Shown piece after piece: positions 45,632 to 53,687 of a stretch of 64,000 bases of DNA. Position 1 is the stretch's first letter; every line of letters starts with the position of its first letter. The notes beneath the pieces were generated by a model. That model had not been told where the DNA came from. It searched no databases and saw only the letters and a program-made list of their open reading frames with translations. The translations under genes were made by a program, and so were the position numbers. The DNA is from Clostridiaceae bacterium BRH_c20a (lineage in GTDB: Bacteria; Bacillota; Peptococcia; Peptococcales; BICA1-8), in assembly GCA_000961765.1 (NCBI GenBank), contig LADT01000087.1, positions 45,409 through 109,408 on the forward strand, in the 5' to 3' direction.

Positions 45632-45634
45632 ATT

Positions 45635-45680
45635 AAAAGAGACTAAGTTTACTAGTAAATGTAAACTTAGTCTCTTTTAT
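45635..45680. terminator. Bidirectional terminator
   Basis: AAAAGAGACTAAGTTTAC-N-GTAAACTTAGTCTCTTTTA. Confidence 0.9.
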
Positions 45681-45682
45681 TA

Positions 45683-46102
45683 TTATAGTGACATAAATGT
45701 TGCATAAAATTTTTCCTTCTTTTGCAATAATTCTTCTGAATATCGACCGTTTCTAGGAGTGATTCGTTTGTACTCGTTGATAATAAGACTACAGCGGCTC
45801 TTCTTTTTATTTATTATAAGGTAAGGTTCAATACATTTTAGAAGTTCGTATGCACAATTATGGCGAATCATAAGAGCCCATGAATCTTTATGCTTTTCTG
45901 GATTGTAGTTTCTTTTCTTAACAATATTACCTGCTCCAAGGGTATCTCTTAACCACTGGAGGAGTTCATAATCCGTAGAAGCAATTGTAATTGTAGGAGA
46001 TGGGTAACATCCCTTTTTATGAGTAGTTAAGGTTATCGTTCCTTCCCCATCAATAATACCCGCAATATATGCATATTGAACTGAACTTAACTCTTTAAGC
46101 AT
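45683..46102 (-). CDS. LAGLIDADG-family homing-endonuclease-like protein
   Basis: MLKELSSVQYAYIAGIIDGEGTITLTTHKKGCYPSPTITIASTDYELLQWLRDTLGAGNI; one LAGLIDADG motif; RBS GGAGGGG before ATG at 46102. Confidence 0.85.
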   Translation of the reverse strand: MLKELSSVQYAYIAGIIDGEGTITLTTHKKGCYPSPTITIASTDYELLQWLRDTLGAGNIVKKRNYNPEKHKDSWALMIRHNCAYELLKCIEPYLIINKKKSRCSLIINEYKRITPRNGRYSEELLQKKEKFYATFMSL

Positions 46103-46434
46103 AAACCCCTCCGAACAAACGTTCTTTATTTTTATTATAGCATAAATAAAAGTAAGTTTTGAATACAAATGTTTCCTAGACTAACAATATCTATAGACTT
46201 TCTCTTAGAACCGGAATCAATTTTGAGGAAGGTTGGTGATTTGTCCAAAATGCTTTATCCTTTGGCTTACAAGGGATAAAGCATTATTTATTCTGCTAAA
46301 AATGCTAATATTGTGCAAAGGCTTTTTAAAGCGTTATTTTTGTCGAAATTATCTGGTAATTCAGGAAGGAAATAGAAATATTAAGAAGAATATCTAATAA
46401 TTAGGAATTAGCAATTATACAAAAATAAATAAAT

Positions 46435-46560
46435 GTTTATTCCCTAAGGCATTCATTTGCTACATATTTGTTAGAGGGGGGAACTGATTTAAGATATATT
46501 CAAGAATTGCTAGGTCATATAAGTTCTAAAACTACAGAAATTTATACCCAGAAAGAACCC
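46435..46560 (+). pseudogene. C-terminal remnant of a tyrosine recombinase (XerC/D-like integrase)
   Basis: Translates as [38 protein letters not shown]; no upstream domain, cut on the right by the RAYT element. Confidence 0.85.
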
Positions 46561-46643
46561 TTGGAACCCTTGGGGTCAGGCTTGAATAATTCCCTAATTT
46601 GCCTTAATCTATCTATAGAAGTCTTAGTTAAGGTGGTGATAAA

Positions 46644-47189
46644 ATGGCGCGAAGACCCAGGGTGGAGTACCCCGGAGCATTATATCATGTTATTTGCAGG
46701 GGAAATAATGGTGAAGACATTCTAAGCCAGGAAAAGGATAAAATAGAATACATAGAAATACTGAAGAAATACAAAATCCGTTATGGGTTTAATCTCTATG
46801 CATACTGCATTATGGATAATCATGTCCACTTGCTAGTGGAAACAGGGGTTATCCCCCTGTCAAAAATCATGCAGGGCATCCAACAGAGTTTTACCCAAAG
46901 GTATAATAAACGATATCAGAGGACAGGCCACGTATTTCAGCAAAGATATAAGGCTAAATTATGTGATATGGAAAATTATTTGCTGCAGTTGATAAAATAT
47001 ATTCACCATAATCCGATAAAGGCACGGATTAGCGGTCTTTCCTATAATTGGAGCAGCCATTATAACTATGCAAAAGGTCTAGGAAATAGTTTAGTGGATG
47101 TGGAATCTATTCTAAATTTACTTTCGGAAGACCGTAATCGGGCTATAAAACTGTATAGGAGTTTATGGAATTTCAGGAGGATGAATTAG
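46644..47189 (+). CDS. Y1_Tnp (HUH) REP-associated transposase
   Basis: [41 protein letters not shown] (HUH), YIHHNPIKA. Confidence 0.93.
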   Translation: MARRPRVEYPGALYHVICRGNNGEDILSQEKDKIEYIEILKKYKIRYGFNLYAYCIMDNHVHLLVETGVIPLSKIMQGIQQSFTQRYNKRYQRTGHVFQQRYKAKLCDMENYLLQLIKYIHHNPIKARISGLSYNWSSHYNYAKGLGNSLVDVESILNLLSEDRNRAIKLYRSLWNFRRMN

Positions 47190-47551
47190 AATTAGAACAA
47201 TGTATGCTGGAAATTGATAGTTTTGAAGATTCAAATACGGAACACAAACCTAAGAATAATATTAGAAGCTTATTAGATTGTGACTACATAATAGATCATG
47301 TATGTGAAATAACGGGACTGGCTAGAGAAGACCTTATTAGGAGGAGTAGGGTACAAAAGCTTTCTGACGCCCGAAAAATAATCGTATTATTGTGTAATAA
47401 ATATAGCGGTATTTCTTCTTCGGTTCTAGCCAATCAATTAAACACTCCTTTGTCGATGGTATCCAAAATTAGAAGTGAGGATAGTAAGTTGTCCCAGAGT
47501 GCGGAATTACCGCTGCAAGAAATTGAGAATAAGGGAATTATTCAAGCCTGA
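47165..47551 (+). CDS. DnaA domain IV-like helix-turn-helix protein, probable split C-terminus of the transposase
   Basis: LIRRSRVQKLSDARKIIVLLCNKYSGISSSVLANQLNTPLSMVSKI resembles a DnaA C-terminal HTH; overlaps transposase 3' end in another frame. Confidence 0.65.
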   Translation: MEFQEDELELEQCMLEIDSFEDSNTEHKPKNNIRSLLDCDYIIDHVCEITGLAREDLIRRSRVQKLSDARKIIVLLCNKYSGISSSVLANQLNTPLSMVSKIRSEDSKLSQSAELPLQEIENKGIIQA

Positions 47552-47605
47552 CCCCAAGGGTGTTTCCCTCAGGGGTCAAGGGTGTGCATTGTACCATTTT
47601 ATAGT

Positions 47606-47705
47606 AGATTAGCCAAGATACAAAAAACACACCGCAAGGTGTGTTTTTTGTATCTTGGTGGAGAATAGAGCAGAGATCGAACCCTTTCGGGGGATTGGGG
47701 GAAAC
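47606..47705. repeat. Repeat: TAGATTAGCCAA + hairpin CACACCGCAAGGTGTG + cgaaccc...gggggattggggga
   Basis: Matches 53267-53385 over hairpin and gggggattggggga blocks. Confidence 0.65.
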
Positions 47706-47974
47706 TAAATGTTTCGCTCCCAGGAATATACTTGTGAGAATTAGTTCTTCCGTCATGTTATGGGGTGAAAAATATTGTTCCAGTATACATAACATTTCCC
47801 TGGAGGAAAATGGAACTTTAAAGAGTTATAATGTGGTTTCTTAGCAGGATATTTGTAATCTCAAGTGTAATTCTAAATAAATGCATTAATAAAGATGATT
47901 TAATCTTATAAGATAGCGAGCCACTTAGAAAAAAATTTGCCTTAATGCTAACTATAAAGAAGGAGGATGTGCTT

Positions 47975-48898
47975 ATGAATAATAAACTGAAGAAAACAGT
48001 CACGACAATATTGTTAACCTTATTTTTTATTACCTTGTTCAATACCCAAAAAGTTGAAGCTGCAGATGTCACCGCCCAGGATCTTATGGGGTCCTGGGAT
48101 GCCCGGCTGAAGATCAATAAGCTGGAAGTGTTCGGAACCATGCAGAAACAGAAAGATGCCGCCTACAAACAGGAACAGGAGCCCCAAAAGGTAACTTTTT
48201 CAATGCATGAGGGAAAACTGGCGGTCAGCTTCGGCTCAGTTCCGGTGCCTATTTCACTGAGCGGCGGAAAGATAAGCGGCACAGAAGCAGTAAGTGTAGG
48301 CTTTTTCCCCATTAATGAGATGATACTGGAAGGAACGGTAAAAAAGACCGCAAACGGAATTGATTTCACCATTAACACATGGGGCGAAGCATTCAACAAA
48401 GACCGGAAAAACGGCTGGATATACTCTTATACTTATACGAATGCACCGGCGTCTGCCGAGCCGTCAGCATCCAAGCCGCCTGCGGCCGAAGAACCAGCAG
48501 AAGTTGAGGAACAGGCCGTTGAAGAGGTGATTCCTGTTGAATTAATTACCATCGAACCGGGACTTTTTCGTCTTAAAGTAGGTGCCCAAAGACAGCTCAA
48601 TGTAAAGATTAAGCCGCCAGGCGCCAATGCTGCTGATGTCATCGTCAAATCCTACGATTCAAATGTTATTGACATCAATGGGCAAGCCGTGGTTACAGGA
48701 CGAAATGCAGGATATTCAGAAATCGTGGCTTCCACCCGTGATGGTAAGATTCAAACCAAAAGCAGGGTATTCGTGGGTAGTGAAACAGAAGTAGTGAGCG
48801 CGGTACTGGACAATATCTGGACCAAATCAAAAGAGTTCCTGGCTGGCGAATCCTTTAAGGTCAAGGTATCAGATGGTAATTGCGGGGTGAGGGGATGA
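47975..48898 (+). CDS. Secreted protein with Big2-like (Ig-like) domain
   Basis: Signal peptide MNNKLKKTVTTILLTLFFITLF; VELITIEPGLFRLKVGAQRQLNVKIKPPGANAADVIVKSYDSNV. Confidence 0.7.
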   Translation: MNNKLKKTVTTILLTLFFITLFNTQKVEAADVTAQDLMGSWDARLKINKLEVFGTMQKQKDAAYKQEQEPQKVTFSMHEGKLAVSFGSVPVPISLSGGKISGTEAVSVGFFPINEMILEGTVKKTANGIDFTINTWGEAFNKDRKNGWIYSYTYTNAPASAEPSASKPPAAEEPAEVEEQAVEEVIPVELITIEPGLFRLKVGAQRQLNVKIKPPGANAADVIVKSYDSNVIDINGQAVVTGRNAGYSEIVASTRDGKIQTKSRVFVGSETEVVSAVLDNIWTKSKEFLAGESFKVKVSDGNCGVRG

Positions 48899-49491
48899 TG
48901 CAGATTATGAATAGAAGCAAAGCTGATTCCAGATTTATGCTGGCATTGTGCGTACTGATATTAGCTGTGGTACTCGCCGGGTGTTCGGGCAAGACTGGGG
49001 ACACAGAGCAGCAAGTTTCTGAGCAATATGATTATAAGGGAGAACTAAAGGGTAATCTAGCTCACGGTTACGGAACTATGCATGAAAAAGGAGCTTTAAT
49101 CTATGAAGGGGAGTTCAAAGACGGTATCATTCATGGTCAGGGTAAACTATATGAGAACAATGTACTGAAATATGAAGGTGAATTTAAGGATGCTAAGGCT
49201 TTAGGAAAGGGGATAATTTATAGTAAGGCTGGCAAGAAAATGTTTGAGGGGACTATTACAGAAAACGACGGAGAGAATTACCAAGGAACGGGCACTCTTT
49301 ATAATGAACAGGAAGAACCGGTCTACCAGGGAGAGGTATCGGTAAAAGGCAGCAAGGTGGATTTTGCCGCCAAAGGTAAAATCCTCTATCCCAACGGCGC
49401 AGTGTTTTATAACGGAGAGTTGAAGGATGGCATGCCGGCAGGGAAAGGGACCTACTATGATCCGGAAGGAAATATATTGGAGAACAATTAA
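48895..49491 (+). CDS. MORN-repeat lipoprotein
   Basis: Lipobox LAGC; repeats YEGEFKDGIIHGQGKLYENN; ATGA overlap with previous gene. Confidence 0.85.
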   Translation: MMQIMNRSKADSRFMLALCVLILAVVLAGCSGKTGDTEQQVSEQYDYKGELKGNLAHGYGTMHEKGALIYEGEFKDGIIHGQGKLYENNVLKYEGEFKDAKALGKGIIYSKAGKKMFEGTITENDGENYQGTGTLYNEQEEPVYQGEVSVKGSKVDFAAKGKILYPNGAVFYNGELKDGMPAGKGTYYDPEGNILENN

Positions 49492-49567
49492 TCTATACAT
49501 AGCTAATGGATTTTAATTGTTTGTAAATATTGCCCAGTGCAGATTGTGTGTTGAACACATGAAAAAC

Positions 49568-49724
49568 ATATAGCGGTATTTCTTCCTCGGTTTTAGCCAA
49601 TCAATTAAACATTCCTCTGTCGATGGTATCCAAAATTAGAAGTGGGGATAGTAAGTTGTCTCAGAGTGCGGAATTACTGCTGCAAGAAATTGAGAATAAG
49701 GGAATTATTCAAGCCTGACCCCAA
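49568..49724 (+). mobile_element. Truncated right-end copy of the RAYT element
   Basis: atatagcggtatttcttc..gggaattattcaagcctgacccc matches ~47400-47556 with scattered substitutions. Confidence 0.9.
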
Positions 49725-49777
49725 AGATTAAAATTAAAAAATGGTGTTTTATAACTCCTTACTATAAAAACAAAGAC

Positions 49778-50386
49778 TTGCTAGAACATCTTAATACAAA
49801 AAAAGAAGAAATAATTCTAGAAATAACTAAGAAAAGACTTGATTACTTAGATGTTAATTTTGATGTAGTGGTGATGGTGGCAGATGACTTTTTAAAGGAG
49901 ATAGGGATTTTAATTAACTTAAAAAAGTACAAGCTTAATATTAATGTAGAGCATATTAGGTCTAATAGGAGTTGGCGTGAATGCTCCTCCCCCTTAGTAC
50001 AGAACTTATTTAGAAAAATATCAGCTGTTACACCTGAGCGAGAAACCGAAGACGGCAAAAAGCGTGTTGATACGGTTGTATCGATATATATGGATTATTA
50101 CCTCAAAGGCATTAAAATATTAAACCTACTACAGACAGAATTCCCCGATTATTATGAAAAGCTAATTGAAATAAAGGATGTATGTGAAAGTGATGTTCAG
50201 GTTAAATGTTGTTTAAATGAAGCAGGAATTGATAATAACAAAGCTGTTCTCACTACAATTATTAAGGAATTCCAAACAACGTTGATGACTGAATTTGGAA
50301 ATGTAATGTCGATAAACATGATCGAGGAATTAAAAAATCAGATAATTAGTAGTTGGTTACTATACTGTCCAATGGATTTTAGGTGA
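49778..50386 (+). CDS. Putative ABC-3C-like effector C-terminal region, 5'-truncated
   Basis: First gene of a 3-gene tightly packed operon with SMC ATPase; in-frame upstream reading KKWCFITPYYKNKD up to the RAYT remnant, no good RBS. Confidence 0.5.
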   Translation: MLEHLNTKKEEIILEITKKRLDYLDVNFDVVVMVADDFLKEIGILINLKKYKLNINVEHIRSNRSWRECSSPLVQNLFRKISAVTPERETEDGKKRVDTVVSIYMDYYLKGIKILNLLQTEFPDYYEKLIEIKDVCESDVQVKCCLNEAGIDNNKAVLTTIIKEFQTTLMTEFGNVMSINMIEELKNQIISSWLLYCPMDFR

Positions 50387-50390
50387 TAAA

Positions 50391-50879
50391 ATGAATGATA
50401 ATTTGTTATTTGAAGATATTAATAGCTTTACTTTTACAAAAAGACCAATGCCTGTACCATATAATTATAGAATAATGTATAAAGTAGCTCAAATAACTTT
50501 GATTATTGGTATTTGCTGCCGTAAGGGTTCCTCTTGTTCATTATTAAAATTACACTTTATTTCTTGGGGTTTAACTTCTAAAAAAGAAATGGATGCTTTA
50601 GCCTACTTCGCAAATAAAAAAAAGGGGAGTGTATATCCTTATATTAAGTTTGATCCAGCTTTAAATAGAGCGCTTGCTTTTGCAGTATCTGAGCAAATAA
50701 TTCTACAACAATCTAACGGTAAATACTTATTAGGCGAAAAGGGGAAGAAATTTTTTGACGAGTTAATTGAAAATCAAGATCTTTTAAAGATTGAAAAAAA
50801 TTTTTTAGCAAGTATCTCAACCAAACTACCCGAAAATAAAATCCATAGTATTTTAGGTGACTGGAGGATTTATACATGA
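50391..50879 (+). CDS. Putative ABC-three-component system middle component
   Basis: Small HTH-like protein between effector-like gene and SMC ATPase; stop/start overlap with 50876. Confidence 0.55.
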   Translation: MNDNLLFEDINSFTFTKRPMPVPYNYRIMYKVAQITLIIGICCRKGSSCSLLKLHFISWGLTSKKEMDALAYFANKKKGSVYPYIKFDPALNRALAFAVSEQIILQQSNGKYLLGEKGKKFFDELIENQDLLKIEKNFLASISTKLPENKIHSILGDWRIYT

Positions 50880-52918
50880 TTAAAATAAACGCTCTTAAAA
50901 TTATTATAGAATCTGAGAAGGGGCAGTTTGGCATACGAGAGACCTTTAATGATAAGATTAATTTTATCGCAAGTTATAAAAATACTCGAGGTAAAAGTTC
51001 TGTTATCGAGGCTATATATTATTGTTTAGGGTTGGAGGAGTTACTTGGTGGAATAAATGACCACGCTTTAAGACCTGTTTTTAGGAAGGAATTAGAATAT
51101 CTGGATGCTAAATTAGCAGTTATTGAAACTGATTTTTTTTTAGAAATAGAAAATAGTATATCCGAGTGTGTTACTTTACGTAGAAGTGCAAATAAAGAGG
51201 GTAGAAAACCTGCATTGATTTCAGTTTATAATGGGAATTTAATAGAATCATTAGAAGGAAAGGCTCTTTATGAGGATATGTATGTGCACTCCCCTGGTTC
51301 GGCAACCAATGAAAAGGGGTTTCACAAATTTTTGGAGGAATTCATAGAATGGGATTTACCGTTAGTACCCACATATGAAGAAGAGGAGAGAAAATTATAT
51401 TTACAAACTATTTTTTCTGCACTGTTTATTGAACAAAAGCGTGGATGGTCAGATGTTTTAGCCACTATACCTACCAAATTTAAAATTAAAGATGTACAAA
51501 AAAGGGTAATAGAATTCCTAATAAATCTGGAAACTCTAGAGACAAAAAAAAAGAAACAAGTGTGTAAGACTACTGAAAAAAAGTTAAAAAATTTATGGGA
51601 CGAGAATATAAAATATATTATGTCTACTCTTTTTCGAAGCAATTGCTTAATATATGGATTGCCTAAAAACCCGGAGATACTAGATAGTAACTTTGAAAGT
51701 AAAATATCACTAATTAAAAAATTAGGGCAACAAAATGATATGTTATTAGCCGAATATATTCAGAAATGCCAGCTTGAACTTGATAAACTAAATGTACAAG
51801 AAAATATTGCTGTTGGAGAAACTTCGGATCAACTGGAGATTGAACTATCTTATAAGAATGAGGAATTATTAACTTTAGAAAACGAGTTAGTAGAAGCAAA
51901 TAATAAAGTTGTTTTTGAGATAGAAAATCTTGAGGTGTTAGAAGAAAGGTTAGAAATAATAAAAAATGATCTAAGTAATAATAAGGATGCGTTAAAGATT
52001 AAAAATCTGGGTTCTACTCAAGGGTGGGAAATAAATAAAGACTTTTGTCCGACCTGTCATCAAAAAATACATGATAGCTTACTTCCGCAGAATATAGAGT
52101 ATAATCTAATGACTATTGAAGAAAACATTAAGCATTTAGTTGCTCAGAAAGAAATGTTAGAATTTACTATCGGAAATAGCAAAACTCTTATCGAAAAACT
52201 CAAAATCAATATAGCTACTGTCGAATCACAAATGATAGCTAATAGAAAAATAATACGATCTTTAAAAGCTGATTTATCTTCCAATGAGCAGAATGTATCG
52301 GAAACATATATACGTAGAAAAATCTATTTAGAAAATGAAATTGAGAAATTCAATGATCTAGTGGAAGATATTGAATCCAAAATCAAAGAGCTTGGTGAAT
52401 TATCAAGTAAGTGGAAACAATTGGAGATTAAAAAAAGCCAGTTACCAGAAAAATTTACTGAATTAGACATAAAAAAATTAAAGTATTTTGAAGAAATTTT
52501 TAAAAATAGTCTTAGTTTATATGGATTTAGCAGTACTAAACCTGAGGATGTTGAGATATCTAAGGAAAAATATCTACCAACAATAGAAGGTTTTGACATG
52601 AAATTTGATTCTTCAGCGAGTGATAATATTAGAGCTATATGGGCCTTTACAGTTTCAATCCTTAATATCTCTAATTATTTTTCAGGCAATCACCCTAACA
52701 TATTAATTTTTGATGAGCCTGATCAACAAAGTATTGAATATGCACATATGGAGAAGTTTATTAAAAGTCTGATTACTCTCAAACCAAGATGTCAAGTTTT
52801 TATAGGTATCACTTTAAAGGATGAAAAAATAGTTAAGTTAATTGAAAAAATGGATAAAAAGGATTATAAGCTAATTTTATTTAAAGATAAAGCAATCCAA
52901 CCGTTAAAAAACAATTAG
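50876..52918 (+). CDS. SMC/Rad50-like AAA ATPase with CPTC zinc-hook-like motif
   Basis: Walker A-like SYKNTRGKSSVIEAIYYCLGLE, coiled coils around DFCPTCHQKI, Walker B NILIFDEPDQQS. Confidence 0.8.
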   Translation: MIKINALKIIIESEKGQFGIRETFNDKINFIASYKNTRGKSSVIEAIYYCLGLEELLGGINDHALRPVFRKELEYLDAKLAVIETDFFLEIENSISECVTLRRSANKEGRKPALISVYNGNLIESLEGKALYEDMYVHSPGSATNEKGFHKFLEEFIEWDLPLVPTYEEEERKLYLQTIFSALFIEQKRGWSDVLATIPTKFKIKDVQKRVIEFLINLETLETKKKKQVCKTTEKKLKNLWDENIKYIMSTLFRSNCLIYGLPKNPEILDSNFESKISLIKKLGQQNDMLLAEYIQKCQLELDKLNVQENIAVGETSDQLEIELSYKNEELLTLENELVEANNKVVFEIENLEVLEERLEIIKNDLSNNKDALKIKNLGSTQGWEINKDFCPTCHQKIHDSLLPQNIEYNLMTIEENIKHLVAQKEMLEFTIGNSKTLIEKLKINIATVESQMIANRKIIRSLKADLSSNEQNVSETYIRRKIYLENEIEKFNDLVEDIESKIKELGELSSKWKQLEIKKSQLPEKFTELDIKKLKYFEEIFKNSLSLYGFSSTKPEDVEISKEKYLPTIEGFDMKFDSSASDNIRAIWAFTVSILNISNYFSGNHPNILIFDEPDQQSIEYAHMEKFIKSLITLKPRCQVFIGITLKDEKIVKLIEKMDKKDYKLILFKDKAIQPLKNN

Positions 52919-53266
52919 AAAATCATGGATTGAATTTAATTGTTGCTTAACCTTCATTGACCAAATAGTGGTTACTAGTTTGATGAAAACATCAGAAAGG
53001 ATGGATTATAAACTTATAGTGTAGCTTGGTAAACATTGAGAAGAATATTCACGAATACGGTATCCTTAACCCCAAAAATCCTGAAAATAGAAATATGCTA
53101 ACACCAGAAAATGTATTATTTTAACAAGTGTTAATGACAATAGACAAAACTTATCGGTCAAAAGAATATGAAAAGGGTAGTATTTGATTACTATATGATT
53201 TAAGTTTTCCGTTTAGATTGGAAATTATTTGCTATAGCAAATTTTGTGGGGTAAAACAACGTGTAT

Positions 53267-53490
53267 CTAAATTAACCAAACAACACAAGAAACCAAACAC
53301 ACACCGCAAGGTGTGTTTTTTGTTTCTTGACGGTTTTAATGGGCGAACCCATGACCTGAGGGGGATTGGGGGAGAGGCTCCCCCATTATAATAAGGAGGG
53401 GCACAGCGAAGCGTCCTGGGGAACGCATGGGTTCCCCGGGAAAAGGGCCTTGCCCTTGGTAAGGCGGTTCGATCCCCCTTAGCTCCACCA
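53267..53490. repeat. Second copy of hairpin repeat followed by a tRNA-Ala/tmRNA-like 3' end (GGCGGTTCGATCCCCCTTAGCTCCACCA)
   Basis: Hairpin CACACCGCAAGGTGTG, gggggattggggga, then T-arm + CCA-like end at ~53463-53490. Confidence 0.55.
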
Positions 53491-53622
53491 AATGAAAACG
53501 AAATTTAATGTTTGTTAAGCGTTTTTATTTATTTATGCGAAAGTATCACTACCTCTGACCCGGAATAACCTACCGCTAAATTGGAAAATAGAACATGTTA
53601 ACCCCAAAATATAGATTTTTAC

Positions 53623-53666
53623 CAGAATCCTGTAGTAATATCAGATATTATTACAGGATTCTTTTA
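53623..53666. terminator. Hairpin/terminator
   Basis: AGAATCCTGTAGTAATA-N-ATATTATTACAGGATTCTTTT. Confidence 0.75.
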
Positions 53667-53687
53667 TTTAACAGGAGGAGGTAAAGC

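Larger units (their letters stand above)
46566..47561 (+). mobile_element. RAYT/Y1-transposase insertion element with 30 bp inverted terminal repeats
   Basis: ACCCTTGGGGTCAGGCTTGAATAATTCCCT (46566-46595) and AGGGAATTATTCAAGCCTGACCCCAAGGGT (47532-47561) are exact reverse complements. Confidence 0.88.

Noticed and set aside
46116-46168. N-terminal extension of the LAGLIDADG ORF (MYSKLTFIYAIIKIKNVCSEGF)
   Set aside because: A strong RBS (GGAGGGG) precedes the internal ATG at 46102 and conserved sequence begins there
52919-53265. Possible additional gene downstream of the SMC ATPase
   Set aside because: Only short interrupted frames; nothing supportable beyond degraded DNA
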